A stretch of 64,000 bases of DNA, taken from Novosphingobium subterraneum (GTDB lineage Bacteria; Pseudomonadota; Alphaproteobacteria; Sphingomonadales; Sphingomonadaceae). Location of the stretch: contig NZ_JRVC01000015.1 of the NCBI RefSeq assembly GCF_000807925.1, positions 1-64,000 on the forward strand. Reading direction: 5' to 3'. Of the stretch, positions 52,443 through 62,022 are shown piece by piece (position 1 is the stretch's first letter; every line of letters begins with the position of its first letter). The position numbers and the translations under genes are program-made. The notes below the pieces were generated by a model, which searched no databases, was not told where the DNA came from, and saw only the letters and a program-made list of their open reading frames with translations.

Positions 52443-53072
52443 TCAGGAAGCTGCCTTCCAGGCTGCCACTAGGGACGCTGCGCGCGCAGCCACGGTCGCC
52501 GCATCGTCGCCGGGCCGGTAGAGGCTGCCCCCGACACCGATCCCGTACACCCCGGCCGCGCGGAACTCTGCGACATTGGCCACGCCGACGCCACCGACCG
52601 CCCATATGCGCGCTTCTGCCGGCAGGACCTCCCGAATGGCCTTGATATAGCTGCTGCCCAGGACGGAGCCGGGAAAGAGCTTGAGGTCCCGCGCGCCTGC
52701 GCCAAGTGCCGCGAAGGCTTCGGTGGGCGTCAGGAACCCTGGAAGGACGTCCATGCCGAGTTCGAGCGACCGGGCAATGACCGCGGCGTCCGTATTGGGC
52801 GAGACCATGAACGTGCCGCCGGCCGCCGCGAGCTGTTCGGCAAGATCCGTGCTGGTTACCGTGCCGCCGCCAAAGGCGGCGCGGTCACCCAGCGCTTTCA
52901 CCATGGCCCTGATCGACCCGCACGGATCGGGGGAGTTGAAGGGCACTTCGATCAGGCGCACACCCGCCTCGACCAGGGAAGCGGCGATGTCCACCGCTTC
53001 CTCGGTGCGTATGCCGCGCAGGATGGCGACGATGGGCGGAACGCCTTCGGCGAGGACTTCTTCGACCTTCAC
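52443..53072 (-). CDS. dgoA: KDPG/KDPGal-type aldolase
   Basis: A 209-residue class-I aldolase of the Eda/DgoA family, splitting 2-keto-3-deoxy-6-phospho-sugar acids into pyruvate and glyceraldehyde 3-phosphate. The Schiff-base Lys is K131 in RDLKLFPGS; IEVPFNSPD supplies the catalytic Glu near residue 42 and GGGTV the phosphate/pyruvate site. The start is GTG at 53072 overlapping the DgoK stop as GTGA. Pairing with a 2-keto-3-deoxygalactonokinase points to the galactonate version, though KDPG aldolase activity would also serve the KDG kinase of the pectin locus. Confidence 0.9.
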   Translation of the reverse strand: MKVEEVLAEGVPPIVAILRGIRTEEAVDIAASLVEAGVRLIEVPFNSPDPCGSIRAMVKALGDRAAFGGGTVTSTDLAEQLAAAGGTFMVSPNTDAAVIARSLELGMDVLPGFLTPTEAFAALGAGARDLKLFPGSVLGSSYIKAIREVLPAEARIWAVGGVGVANVAEFRAAGVYGIGVGGSLYRPGDDAATVAARAASLVAAWKAAS

Positions 53073-53977
53073 GAGCGCAGACTTTCAGCAAGTGTTATGG
53101 CTTGGGCAAGTCCGGCCACGACGGCGCGTTCGCCGTTGACCAGTTGCGATGAACCGCCGTGGTGTGCAAGCGCGGTCGTATAAAGCGCGGCAAGTGCGGG
53201 ATCGCCGATCAATGTCACGTTCCGCGCGCCTCTGCCGAACTGCGCCACCTCTGCCCCAATCAGCACGCCCGAGAGATAGCCCTTGGCCCAATCGCGCGAG
53301 CGGCCATCGAGCAGGCGCGCCGCGCGAGCTTCGAACAGAGCACCCGGCAATGCTTCGGCCGAACGGGAAAGCCCGCGTCCGAAGCCATCCTCAAAGCTGC
53401 CCTCGCCGGGCGCGTCCGGGCCGGTCAGGGAGGTGTGGCCCGTAATCGCGGCAAAAACCTCGCCGGTGGGAGCCGTATGGAAGCCGGTGATGGTGCCGTC
53501 GCTGGTGCTGACCCATTTGCCGTGGGTGCCGGGAAGGGCGAAGAGATGATCGCCATCGCGCAGGACAGGATTCAGCGCCATTGCGCCAAAGACCTGTGTT
53601 TCCTCGCCGCGCATAACCTCGGGCACGCCATCGCCGGTCCGGCAGGAGAGACCGGGCAGGATCTCGACATCGTGGCCCAGCACGCGCAGCCGGGTGCGGG
53701 CATGGTGCCAGCCCTCCGCATCGACCGGGCAGGGGGCATAAGGAGCAACGGCGAGACCTGCGGGAGACCCGACCATGCCGCACAGCGTGATCGCCTTGAT
53801 CGGACCGACTGCCAGCCAGACCGAGAGCAGGCGAGCCAGCGTTCGCTCCGCCGGTTCCACCAGCTGGGTCACGCCGGGGCCATCCAAGCGTGCGGTCGTC
53901 TCGCCGTCCTCCACGAGGAACAGGCGCAAGCGGGTGCTGCCCCAGTCGCCGATAACGCGTCGCACCGGGCCAGGCAT
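53069..53977 (-). CDS. dgoK: 2-keto-3-deoxygalactonokinase
   Basis: A 302-residue DgoK-family kinase. The N terminus GDWGSTRLRLFLV is the ATP-binding motif of this ASKHA family, followed by CGMVGSPAG, GEETQVFGAM and LPGTHGKWV. GAMALNPVLRDGDHLFALPG is characteristic. The start at 53977 is chosen for GAGGA six bases upstream; a TTG two codons earlier is the alternative. It lies between the aldolase and the sugar 1-dehydrogenase, with GTGA overlap to the aldolase. It would phosphorylate 2-keto-3-deoxygalactonate for DgoA. Confidence 0.9.
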   Translation of the reverse strand: MPGPVRRVIGDWGSTRLRLFLVEDGETTARLDGPGVTQLVEPAERTLARLLSVWLAVGPIKAITLCGMVGSPAGLAVAPYAPCPVDAEGWHHARTRLRVLGHDVEILPGLSCRTGDGVPEVMRGEETQVFGAMALNPVLRDGDHLFALPGTHGKWVSTSDGTITGFHTAPTGEVFAAITGHTSLTGPDAPGEGSFEDGFGRGLSRSAEALPGALFEARAARLLDGRSRDWAKGYLSGVLIGAEVAQFGRGARNVTLIGDPALAALYTTALAHHGGSSQLVNGERAVVAGLAQAITLAESLRS

Positions 53978-53979
53978 GG

Positions 53980-54906
53980 TCAATCCTCGAACGGTTCGAC
54001 GCTGACCCGCGTCGCGCGCAGGAAGGCGTCGGCAACGAGGCGCAGCGGGGTTACATCGACGTCGCTGCGGCCGGTGCGGATCAGCGTGGCGAAGCGGGCG
54101 TAGAGGCCGGGATACTCGTGATCCTCGTCATGGCTGGTGCCCGAAGGTAGCGTCAGTACCGCGCCGCCGCTTGACAGCTTGAGCGTGCCGGCATCGGTTT
54201 CCACCACGATGTCCCAGCTTTGCGGGCCGGTCTGCCGCCAGTCGAGGTCCATGTGGACTGGCGCGCCGGTGCTATCGCGCAAGCTCAGGTCGGCAGCGAT
54301 GGGGGCGGCGCGGTTGGAGGGGATTTCGAGTGTCCCGGACTGCAGGAAGATCGGCCGGGGCAGGATGCGGGTTGCGATCGACAATGCGTTGATTCCGGGG
54401 TCGAAGACACCCAGGCCGCCCGGCTCCCAGATCCACGCCTGTCCCGGATGCCACACCCGCACGTCCTCACGCCAAATGATCTCGACATTGTCGATGCGCC
54501 GTTCGGCCAGCCAGGCTCGGGCTGGAGCAACCCCGGCGGCAAAGCGCGAATGCCAGGCAGCGAACAGCGTGGCGCCGACCTTGTCTGCCTGCGTTTCCAG
54601 CGCGGCGACTTCAGCCAGCGTCGCGCCCGGTGGCTTTTCGAGAAAGACGTGGACGCCGCGCGCAAGCGCGGTGCTGGCCAGATCGTAGCGTACCTGTGGC
54701 GGGGTGCACAGCGCGACGGCGTCGACGGCCGGACCGCTCGCAAGCAACTCGTCCAGACTGGCGAAATGGGGCACGCCATCCACGCCGGGGTCATGCGGGC
54801 TGACCGTCGCGGCAAGTCCGAACGCGCCATTGCCAGCGATAGCGGGCAAGTGCTGGTCGCGGGCGATCTTGCCCACGCCGACAACGGCGATCCTGATCGG
54901 GTCCAT
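53980..54906 (-). CDS. Sugar 1-dehydrogenase (L-arabinose/D-galactose type), Gfo/Idh/MocA family
   Basis: A 308-residue NAD(P)-dependent oxidoreductase. The Rossmann motif is AVVGVGKIARDQHLPAI, the family Lys is in FLEKPPGATLAEV, and AAWHSRFAAGVAPARAWL is typical of D-galactose and L-arabinose 1-dehydrogenases, as is RVWHPGQAWIWEPGGLGVFDPG. The start at 54906 follows AAAGGC; a longer frame upstream overlaps AraD1 and is rejected. It lies between DgoK and AraD1, so either the galactonate or the arabonate route could begin here; a dual-specificity enzyme is known for this family. A lactonase for the next step was not seen in the window. Confidence 0.9.
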   Translation of the reverse strand: MDPIRIAVVGVGKIARDQHLPAIAGNGAFGLAATVSPHDPGVDGVPHFASLDELLASGPAVDAVALCTPPQVRYDLASTALARGVHVFLEKPPGATLAEVAALETQADKVGATLFAAWHSRFAAGVAPARAWLAERRIDNVEIIWREDVRVWHPGQAWIWEPGGLGVFDPGINALSIATRILPRPIFLQSGTLEIPSNRAAPIAADLSLRDSTGAPVHMDLDWRQTGPQSWDIVVETDAGTLKLSSGGAVLTLPSGTSHDEDHEYPGLYARFATLIRTGRSDVDVTPLRLVADAFLRATRVSVEPFED

Positions 54907-54910
54907 GCCT

Positions 54911-55912
54911 TTAGAGTACCTGCACCTTGAGCGGCGCGGAAGCATCGCCTGCCGTCTGCGTCAGCGGATTGCGGCACGGCAGTGCAAACGGCGCCGCCTC
55001 GATCTCGAACACGTCGCCCACTTGCGTGCGTACTGCATCGCTGAATGAGAGTGTAGCGGTGCCAAAGAAATGGACATGCACATCGCCGGGGCGCCGGAAC
55101 AACTCGTACTTGAAGTGGTGGTGCTCCAGGTTGGCGAGGCTGTGGCTCATGTTGTCCTCGCCAGTGAGGAAAGGCTTTTCCCACTGCACCACGCCATCGC
55201 GCAGTATGCGGCTGGTGCCGCGAATGTCGGTGGGGGCCTCGCCGATCAGCAGTTCAGGGCCCAGTGCGGCCCGGCGCAGCTTGGAATGCGCCAGCCACAG
55301 GTAATTGTGGCGTTCGGTGACGTGGTCCGAAAACTCGTTGGCAAGCGCGAAGCCGAGCCTGAACGGTGTGCCGTCCGGGCCGATCAGGTAGATGCCAGCC
55401 AGTTCCGGTTCCTCGCCGCCGTCCTGCGCGAATGCCGGCATCTCCAGCGGTTCGCCGGGTCCGACCAGCTGGCTGCCATCGCCCTTGTAGAACCATTCGG
55501 GCTGCTGGCCGACCCGGCCATCGCTCGGCTTGCCGCCTTCGAGCCCTTCGAGGAACATGCGCATGGAATCGGTCTGATGGGCAGCCGCTGCAGCCTCCCG
55601 ATGCATCTTGTCGCGCCCTTCGGCCGAGCCGAGGTGGGTAAGGCCTGTGCCGGTCAGGGCCAGATGCGCCGGATCTTCGTGGTCGATCGGCGCGAGGAAG
55701 CGGCCTGCTTCGAACTCTGCCGCAAGATCTATTGACGGGCCAACCGGACAGGCCCTCGCCTCTTGCACCAGCGACGTTCCGGCGGCGATGGCGCGGCGGG
55801 CGAGGTCCGTGGTGCGGGCAACTCCTTCGAGGACATGCGCGGCCGCGCCATTGGCCAGGATGACACTGCGCGTTCCATCGCTGGCACGGTGCTGCAGGAG
55901 GCGGAGGGACAT
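54911..55912 (-). CDS. AraD1-type 2-keto-3-deoxy-L-arabinonate dehydratase (FAH fold)
   Basis: A 333-residue fumarylacetoacetase-fold protein of the AraD1/GguC group. Characteristic parts are FEAGRFLAPIDHEDPAHLAL, TGTGLTHLGSAEGRDKMH, GKPSDGRVGQQPEWFYKGDG and GEEPELAGIYLIGPDGTPFR, containing the acidic metal ligands. In the nonphosphorylating arabinose pathway this type dehydrates 2-keto-3-deoxy-L-arabinonate to 2-ketoglutarate semialdehyde. AGGAG lies eight bases before the ATG. It sits four bases from the sugar dehydrogenase start and 23 bases after the semialdehyde dehydrogenase, whose substrate it would supply. Confidence 0.88.
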   Translation of the reverse strand: MSLRLLQHRASDGTRSVILANGAAAHVLEGVARTTDLARRAIAAGTSLVQEARACPVGPSIDLAAEFEAGRFLAPIDHEDPAHLALTGTGLTHLGSAEGRDKMHREAAAAAHQTDSMRMFLEGLEGGKPSDGRVGQQPEWFYKGDGSQLVGPGEPLEMPAFAQDGGEEPELAGIYLIGPDGTPFRLGFALANEFSDHVTERHNYLWLAHSKLRRAALGPELLIGEAPTDIRGTSRILRDGVVQWEKPFLTGEDNMSHSLANLEHHHFKYELFRRPGDVHVHFFGTATLSFSDAVRTQVGDVFEIEAAPFALPCRNPLTQTAGDASAPLKVQVL

Positions 55913-55934
55913 GATGGGATCTCCTGTCAGGCGC

Positions 55935-57461
55935 TCAGAGCGTCAACGTGCCGTCAATCAGGCGCGGCGCACCATCGCCACGCGCATCATCGCGCAGTTC
56001 GGGCGGCAACAGATCGGCGGCCAGGTTCTGGTAGCTGACGGGGCGCAGGAAGCGGTCGATCGCGAGGCTGCCGACCGACGTGGTGCGCGGGTCGGAGGTT
56101 GCCGGGAAGGGGCCGCCATGGACCATGGCGTGGCATACTTCGACGCCGGTCGGCCAGCCATTGGCAAGGATGCGCCCGGCCTTCACTTCCAGCATCGGCA
56201 TCAATCGCGCGGCGAGCGCTTCATCAGCGGCGTCCATGTGGAGCGTGGCCGTCAGCTGGCCTTCGAGCCCGGCAAGGACTGTGGCGAGTTCTACCTCGTC
56301 CCTGCACACGACGACGACCGAAGAGGCGCCGAAAACCTCGTGGCCCAGAGCCTTGTCGGCGAGGAATGCCTGCGCAGTGGTGCGAAACAGCGCGGCATGG
56401 CCCTGCATTGCGTCGCCGGCAACGCCCTCGGCCAGCTTTTCTACGCCGGGTGCGGCTTCAAGCGCAGCGACGCCCGACTGATAAGCCTTGCAGATGCCGC
56501 CCGTCAGCATCGTCTGGGCAGTCGCGGCCCTGACGGCTTCGGTGGCAGCGGCAACAAACGCTTCGAGGCCTTCGCCTTCGATGGCCAGCACAAGGCCGGG
56601 ATTGGTGCAGAACTGGCCCGCACCCATGGTGAGCGAGCCGACGAACGCCGTGCCGAGCGCCGCCCCGCGCGCCTTCAGCGCTTCGGGCAGGAGCAGCACC
56701 GGGTTGATGCTCGACATCTCGGCGTAGACCGGGATCGGCACGTCACGGCCTTGGGCAAGGCGGACGAGCGCAAGGCCGCCGCTGCGCGAGCCGGTGAAGC
56801 CGACTGCGGCAATGCGCGGATCCTGCGCAAGCGCCGCGCCAAGTTCGTTCGACGGACCCACGAGATGGCCGAACACGCCGGCCGGCAGGCCACAGGCAGC
56901 AACTGCACGGGCTATCGCCCCCGCGACCAGTTCGCCAGTGCGGGGATGGGCAGGGTGTCCCTTGACCACGACCGGGCAGCCTGCCGCCAGCGCCGAGGCG
57001 GTGTCCCCTCCAGCCGTCGAAAAGGCGAGCGGGAAGTTCGATGCGCCGAACACGGCGACCGGCCCCACCGGGATCATGCGCAGGCGGATGTCCGGACGGG
57101 GCAGGGGCTGACGATCGGGCAGGGCCGGATCGATGCGCAACTGCTGCCAGGCGCCCTTGCGGACAACGTCTGCAAACAGGCGCAGCTGGCCCACGGTGCG
57201 GCCCCGTTCGCCTTCGAGGCGCGCACGGGGAAGGCCGGATTCGCTCATTGCTGCTTCGATCAGATCATCGCCGATGGCGAGGATCTCTGATGCAATGGAT
57301 TCGAGGAAGGCAGCGCGCTCTTCGCGGCTGGTGGCGCGGTAGACGTCGAACGCGGCGGCAGCTGCGGCGCAGGCGGCATCGACTTCAGCGGGGCCATGCA
57401 CCGCAAAGGCAGGACCGGTCGGCTCACCCGTGGCGGCGACCACGGAGCGGAATTCTGTCAT
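55935..57461 (-). CDS. 2-ketoglutarate semialdehyde dehydrogenase (type III-like)
   Basis: A 508-residue NAD(P)-dependent aldehyde dehydrogenase. The general-base Glu is E248 in YAEMSSINP, the nucleophile is C285 in [11 protein letters not shown], and [10 protein letters not shown] is the cofactor loop. [20 protein letters not shown] and GQFCTNPG are typical of the ketoglutarate-semialdehyde group that acts in arabinose, xylose and glucarate oxidation. AGGAG lies eight bases before the ATG. It is the first gene of the leftward oxidative operon, and an imperfect dyad at 57481-57497 is in its promoter. Confidence 0.9.
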   Translation of the reverse strand: MTEFRSVVAATGEPTGPAFAVHGPAEVDAACAAAAAAFDVYRATSREERAAFLESIASEILAIGDDLIEAAMSESGLPRARLEGERGRTVGQLRLFADVVRKGAWQQLRIDPALPDRQPLPRPDIRLRMIPVGPVAVFGASNFPLAFSTAGGDTASALAAGCPVVVKGHPAHPRTGELVAGAIARAVAACGLPAGVFGHLVGPSNELGAALAQDPRIAAVGFTGSRSGGLALVRLAQGRDVPIPVYAEMSSINPVLLLPEALKARGAALGTAFVGSLTMGAGQFCTNPGLVLAIEGEGLEAFVAAATEAVRAATAQTMLTGGICKAYQSGVAALEAAPGVEKLAEGVAGDAMQGHAALFRTTAQAFLADKALGHEVFGASSVVVVCRDEVELATVLAGLEGQLTATLHMDAADEALAARLMPMLEVKAGRILANGWPTGVEVCHAMVHGGPFPATSDPRTTSVGSLAIDRFLRPVSYQNLAADLLPPELRDDARGDGAPRLIDGTLTL

Positions 57462-57480
57462 CGAAAATCTCCTGATTTAG

Positions 57481-57497
57481 TCTGACATATTATCAGA
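57481..57497. promoter_or_regulatory. Imperfect dyad before the semialdehyde dehydrogenase operon
   Basis: TCTGACATATTATCAGA has a 5-bp arm on each side of a seven-base centre and lies 20 bases upstream of the ATG. It shares the pattern TC(T/G)GAC..AT..TC(A/C)G with the dyad at 58914-58926. Confidence 0.45.
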
Positions 57498-57551
57498 ATG
57501 GCCGGAGCGCAACCATGTGCGATCCGGCCGAAGGGTGTTCATAGCTATGCG

Positions 57552-58841
57552 TCAGGCGGGATCGGCAGAAGTCTTCGAACCCCACAGAGCATAGAACAGC
57601 ACATACAATTCACACGCAGCCGTCAGCAGGAAAGAGGTCTGCAGACCATAGGCATCGGCCAGCCAGCCCTGCACGACGACCAGTGCGCCACCGGCGATGG
57701 CCATGATCAGCAGGCCTGAACCCTCCTCGGTCAAGGGCCCCAGGCCCTTGATGCCGAGCGTGAAGATCGTCGGGAACATGATCGAGTGGAACAGGCCGAC
57801 AAGGATCAGCGCCCACATCGCGGCAGGGCCAGTGGTGAAGACGGTGACGAGCATGACCACGAAGGCGCCGACCGAGAAGGCGGCAAGCACCAGGCCTGCG
57901 TCCACCTTCTGCATGATCGCCGAGCCCAGAAAGCGCCCGACCATCATGCCGCCCCACAGGAAGGTGAGATACTGGCCGGCCTTCTCATGCGTCAGGTTGG
58001 CGATCTCCGGCTGGCTGACGAAGTTCACGAAAAGGTTCGCCACACCGATTTCAGCGATCAGGTAGATGAAGATTGCCGGAATGCCGAAGACGAGATTGCG
58101 GTGCTTCCACAGCGAAAGCTTTGCCCGTTCCTCGGGCGCAAGTCGCTGGGTTGCGCTGCCCATGGCTGGGAGCGGGAACCGGCCAATGATCACGGCAAGA
58201 ACGATGAGAACGACGGCAACGAGGCCATAAGGCAGGATCACCGATTGCGCATCGGCTAGCCGCTCGGCCTGTGTCAGTACGACGTCGGACGTGGCCGTGC
58301 CGCCCTTTGAGCGACCGAGGATCAGGTATGCGCCGAACATTGGCGCAAGCATCGTTCCGGCAGAATTCATTGCCTGCACCAGGTTCAGGCGCGAGGACGC
58401 GGTCTCCGGCCTGCCGACCACGGCGACATAGGGATTGGCGGCAACCTGCAGCAGCGTAATGCCGCTGGCGATCACGAACAGCATCGCCAGGGTTACCCCA
58501 TAGGACGGGATCGAAGCCGCCAGCATCATGCCCAGCGCGCCTGCTGCCATCACCAGCAGCCCGATCACCAGCGACTTCTGGTAACCGATCTTCTCGATCA
58601 GCTTTGCCGAGGGAATCGAGGCAACGAAGTACGCGATGAACCACACCGATTCGATCAATGTTGTCTGCGTATAGTTCAGGTCGAACACGCTGCGCAGGTG
58701 TGGCAGCAGCGTGTTGTTGATGACCGTAATGAACCCCCACATGAAGAACAGGCTGGCCAGAAGGGTCAGCGCAGGGCCGTAGCGCACGTTGGAATCGCCT
58801 TCGATCGCGGTATTTCCCTGGGGTGAAGCCACTGGCGGCAT
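57552..58841 (-). CDS. FucP-family MFS sugar permease
   Basis: A 429-residue FHS/FucP-type proton:sugar symporter with about 12 membrane segments. The family sequence LFFMWGFITVINNTLLPHL in helix 1 is clear, as are ESVWFIAYFVASIPSAKLIEKIGYQKSL and LQVAANPYVAVVGRPETASSRL. FucP-type proteins carry L-fucose, L-arabinose, galactose or glucose. AGAGGAAG lies before the ATG. It is last in orientation toward the oxidative operon (91 bases upstream of the semialdehyde dehydrogenase) and divergent from the aldose epimerase. In this setting L-arabinose or galactose is the likely substrate. Confidence 0.88.
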   Translation of the reverse strand: MPPVASPQGNTAIEGDSNVRYGPALTLLASLFFMWGFITVINNTLLPHLRSVFDLNYTQTTLIESVWFIAYFVASIPSAKLIEKIGYQKSLVIGLLVMAAGALGMMLAASIPSYGVTLAMLFVIASGITLLQVAANPYVAVVGRPETASSRLNLVQAMNSAGTMLAPMFGAYLILGRSKGGTATSDVVLTQAERLADAQSVILPYGLVAVVLIVLAVIIGRFPLPAMGSATQRLAPEERAKLSLWKHRNLVFGIPAIFIYLIAEIGVANLFVNFVSQPEIANLTHEKAGQYLTFLWGGMMVGRFLGSAIMQKVDAGLVLAAFSVGAFVVMLVTVFTTGPAAMWALILVGLFHSIMFPTIFTLGIKGLGPLTEEGSGLLIMAIAGGALVVVQGWLADAYGLQTSFLLTAACELYVLFYALWGSKTSADPA

Positions 58842-58913
58842 GGACTTGCGCTTCCTCTCTCTTGCCCGGTGCGCGCTGCGGTACGCTTACCGTCTTGCGC
58901 AAATTCTATTTGT

Positions 58914-58926
58914 CGGACTATATCCG
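58914..58926. promoter_or_regulatory. Dyad in the permease/epimerase divergent promoter
   Basis: CGGACTATATCCG has four-base arms around a five-base AT-rich centre. It lies between the divergent permease and epimerase starts and resembles the dyad before the semialdehyde dehydrogenase, so the two may bind one regulator. The regulator is not identified. Confidence 0.4.
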
Positions 58927-58983
58927 TGAACGCTTGCCGTCAATGGCGCAAGGACAATGCATGTCTCCGAAAGGATCGAGAGG

Positions 58984-60153
58984 ATGAGGATTGCGGGAAA
59001 GCCGAACAACGGCACCCTGCTGATGCTGGCACTGGCAGCACCGGTTGCCCTGCTGGCCCAGTCGGTCAGCGCGGCCGAAGCGAAACAGGAAAGCGCAGGC
59101 AGGCTGGCGGACGGCACCGAGGCTTTCGCAATCACGTTGAAGGCTGCCAATGGCGTTTCCGCCCGCGTGCTGACCTATGGCGCCACGCTGCAGTCGCTGA
59201 TGGCGCCCTCGCGCGATGGCAAGGTGGCCGACATCGTGCTGGGTTATGATGATGTGCAGACCTATGAGGCCAAGCCCAATTTCTTCGGCGTGACGGTGGG
59301 CCGCTATGCCAACCGCATCGCCAAGGGGCGTTTCACGCTTGATGGCAAGGCCTATCAGCTCGCCCAGAACAACCTCGGCAATTCGCTGCACGGCGGCGTG
59401 AAGGGCTTTGACAAGCGCAACTGGAAGGTGGTCTCGATCAAGTCGGGCCCGGTGGCGAGCGTGGTGCTCTCCTACGTCAGCGCCGATGGCGAGGAAGGCT
59501 ATCCCGGCAAGCTCGACACCAAGGTGACCTATACGCTGGACGAGCGCGGGAATCTTGGCATCACCTTCGAGGCGGCCACCGACAAGCCGACGATCGTCAA
59601 CATGACCAACCACGCGCTGTTCAACATGGCCGGGGAGGGGGCGCCGATGGGTGCCATGGGCAACCGGCTGATGATCCCGGCGTCAAGCTACACCCCTGTC
59701 GATGCCACCCTGATCCCCACCGGCGAGCTTCGCAAGGTGGCGGGCACGGTGTTCGACTTCAGTCGGCCCAAGCGCATTGCCAACGGCTTGCGCGATGGGC
59801 GGGACGACCAGATCGCCATCGGTCGCGGCTATGACCACAACTTCGCGCTCGACAAGGGCGTTACCGCGACGCCGCAGCTTGCCGCACGGCTGGAAGACCC
59901 TGCTTCTGGCCGCGTGCTCGAAGTGCTGACGACCGAACCCGGCGTGCAGTTCTACACCGGTAATTTCCTTGATGGGACGGTGCTCGGCAAGCAGGGCCAT
60001 GTCTACCGCATGGGAGACGGGATCGCGCTTGAACCGCAGAAGTTTCCGGATGCCCCCAACCAGGCCAAGTTCGTGTCCACACGTGTCGATCCGGGCAAGC
60101 CCTATCGCCACGCCATGATCTACCGCGTCAGCGTCGCGCCGAAGCGGCGCTGA
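58984..60153 (+). CDS. galM: Aldose 1-epimerase, exported
   Basis: A 389-residue mutarotase interconverting sugar anomers. The start at 58984 follows AAGGATCGAGAGG and gives a signal peptide (GTLLMLALAAPVALLAQ, cleavage near SVSAAEA), so it is periplasmic. Active-site motifs are YGATLQSLMAP, VTVGRYANRIAKGRF, NNLGNSLHGGVKGFDKRNW with the catalytic His, VNMTNHALFNM and a C-terminal TEPGVQFYTGNFLDG and EPQKFPDAPNQ. It is divergent from the permease and precedes the IlvD-type dehydratase by 27 bases. Anomerisation of arabinose or galactose before uptake and oxidation fits the neighbourhood. Confidence 0.9.
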   Translation: MRIAGKPNNGTLLMLALAAPVALLAQSVSAAEAKQESAGRLADGTEAFAITLKAANGVSARVLTYGATLQSLMAPSRDGKVADIVLGYDDVQTYEAKPNFFGVTVGRYANRIAKGRFTLDGKAYQLAQNNLGNSLHGGVKGFDKRNWKVVSIKSGPVASVVLSYVSADGEEGYPGKLDTKVTYTLDERGNLGITFEAATDKPTIVNMTNHALFNMAGEGAPMGAMGNRLMIPASSYTPVDATLIPTGELRKVAGTVFDFSRPKRIANGLRDGRDDQIAIGRGYDHNFALDKGVTATPQLAARLEDPASGRVLEVLTTEPGVQFYTGNFLDGTVLGKQGHVYRMGDGIALEPQKFPDAPNQAKFVSTRVDPGKPYRHAMIYRVSVAPKRR

Positions 60154-60180
60154 ACTCCACTCGAATAGCTGAAAGCTGCA

Positions 60181-61983
60181 ATGACCGAATCCTCTCCAAA
60201 GGCCCCGAAGCTCCGCTCGCGCGCGTGGTTCGACAATCCCGACAATATCGACATGACCTCGCTCTACCTTGAGCGCTATCTCAACTTCGGGTTGAGCCTT
60301 GAGGAGCTGCGTTCGGGCAAGCCGATCATCGGGATTGCGCAGACGGGCAGCGATCTTTCGCCGTGCAACCGTCACCATATCGTGCTGGCGGAGCGCGTGC
60401 GCGAAGGGATTCGCGAGGCGGGCGGGATCGCGCTGGAGATTCCGGTGCATCCTATCCAGGAAACCGGCAAGCGCCCCACGGCAGGGCTTGACCGAAACCT
60501 TGCCTACATCGGCCTGGTCGAAGCGCTTTACGGCTATCCGATCGACGGTGTGGTGCTGACCACTGGTTGCGACAAGACCACGCCCGCGCTGCTGATGGCG
60601 GCGGCCACCGTGAACATTCCAGCCATCGCGCTGTCGGTCGGCCCGATGCTCAACGGCTGGTTCAAGGGCGAACGCACCGGATCGGGCACGATCGTGTGGA
60701 AGGGCCGTGAACTGATGGCCAAGGGCGAACTCGACGAGGAGGGCTTCATCAAGCTCGTCGCCAGTTCGGCACCGTCGACCGGCTATTGCAACACGATGGG
60801 CACGGCTACGACCATGAACAGCCTTGCCGAAGCGCTAGGCATGATGCTGCCGGGGTCGGCCGCCATTCCTGCGCCTTATCGTGACCGGCAGGAGTGCGCC
60901 TGGCGCACCGGCAAGCGCATCGTCGACATGGTGCACGAGGACCTCAAGCCTTCGGACATCATGACGCTCGATGCATTTCACAACGCCATCGTCGTCAATT
61001 CGGCGATCGGCGGGTCGACCAATGCACCGATCCATCTGGCCGCCATAGCGCGTCACGTCGGAGTGGACCTGCCGCTGACCGACTGGCAGCGCCTCGGCCA
61101 CAAGGTGCCGTTGCTGGTCAACCTGCAGCCTGCCGGCGAGTACCTCGGCGAGGACTACTATCGCGCTGGGGGCGTGCCGGCGGTGGTGGGCCAGCTGATC
61201 GCACAGGGCCTCATCGCCGAAAACGCGATGACCGTGAACGGCAAGACCATGGGCGAGAATTGCCGTGATGCGGTGATCGAGGACGAGAAGGTGATCCGTC
61301 CGTACGACCAGCCTCTGGTCAAGGATGCCGGCTTCATCGTGCTCTCGGGCAACCTCTTCGATTCCGCGATCATGAAGACCAGCGTGATCAGCAACGAATT
61401 CCGGGAGCGCTACCTGTCGAACCCGGACGATCCCGATGCCTTCGAAGGCCCGGCGGTCGTGTTCGATGGCCCGGAGGACTATCATGCGCGCATCGATGAT
61501 CCTGCGACGGGTATCACGCCTGAAACGCTGCTGTTCATGCGCGGGGCCGGGCCGATTGGCTATCCCGGCGCGGCCGAAGTGGTCAACATGCGGGCCCCTT
61601 CCTACCTCATAAGCGCAGGTGTTACCGCGCTGCCCTGCATCGGCGATGGCCGCCAGTCAGGCACCAGCGGCAGCCCTTCGATCCTCAACGCCAGCCCGGA
61701 AGCGGCGGCAATGGGTGGCCTTGCCATACTCAAGACCGGCGATCGCGTGCGGATCGACTTGCGCAAGGGCACGGCCAACATGCTGGTTTCCGATGAAGAA
61801 CTGGCAGCGCGCCGAGCAGCGCTTGAGGCGGCAGGAGGCTATGCCTATCCGCCTTCGCAAACGCCGTGGCAGGAAATCCAGCGCGAACGCGTTGGTCAGC
61901 TTTCCGCAGGCGCCATTCTCGAAGGCGCAGAGAAGTACCAGCGCATTGCCCAGACGATGGGCTTGCCTCGGGATAACCATTGA
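60181..61983 (+). CDS. IlvD/Edd-family sugar-acid dehydratase, probably L-arabinonate
   Basis: A 600-residue iron-sulfur dehydratase of the IlvD/EDD family. The N terminus [22 protein letters not shown] is typical of the pentonate/hexonate dehydratase group. Cluster-ligating Cys residues are in [17 protein letters not shown] and STGYCNTMG, and the C-terminal region has [23 protein letters not shown] [14 protein letters not shown]. Sugar-acid dehydratases of this kind act on L-arabinonate, D-galactonate or D-xylonate. A GAAAG stretch is the only ribosome-site candidate. It would convert the aldonic acid to the 2-keto-3-deoxy acid used by AraD1 or DgoK. Confidence 0.88.
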   Translation: MTESSPKAPKLRSRAWFDNPDNIDMTSLYLERYLNFGLSLEELRSGKPIIGIAQTGSDLSPCNRHHIVLAERVREGIREAGGIALEIPVHPIQETGKRPTAGLDRNLAYIGLVEALYGYPIDGVVLTTGCDKTTPALLMAAATVNIPAIALSVGPMLNGWFKGERTGSGTIVWKGRELMAKGELDEEGFIKLVASSAPSTGYCNTMGTATTMNSLAEALGMMLPGSAAIPAPYRDRQECAWRTGKRIVDMVHEDLKPSDIMTLDAFHNAIVVNSAIGGSTNAPIHLAAIARHVGVDLPLTDWQRLGHKVPLLVNLQPAGEYLGEDYYRAGGVPAVVGQLIAQGLIAENAMTVNGKTMGENCRDAVIEDEKVIRPYDQPLVKDAGFIVLSGNLFDSAIMKTSVISNEFRERYLSNPDDPDAFEGPAVVFDGPEDYHARIDDPATGITPETLLFMRGAGPIGYPGAAEVVNMRAPSYLISAGVTALPCIGDGRQSGTSGSPSILNASPEAAAMGGLAILKTGDRVRIDLRKGTANMLVSDEELAARRAALEAAGGYAYPPSQTPWQEIQRERVGQLSAGAILEGAEKYQRIAQTMGLPRDNH

Positions 61984-62022
61984 GTGAATGGCCGGGGGCA
62001 ATGTCCCCCGGCTGTGAACAGT

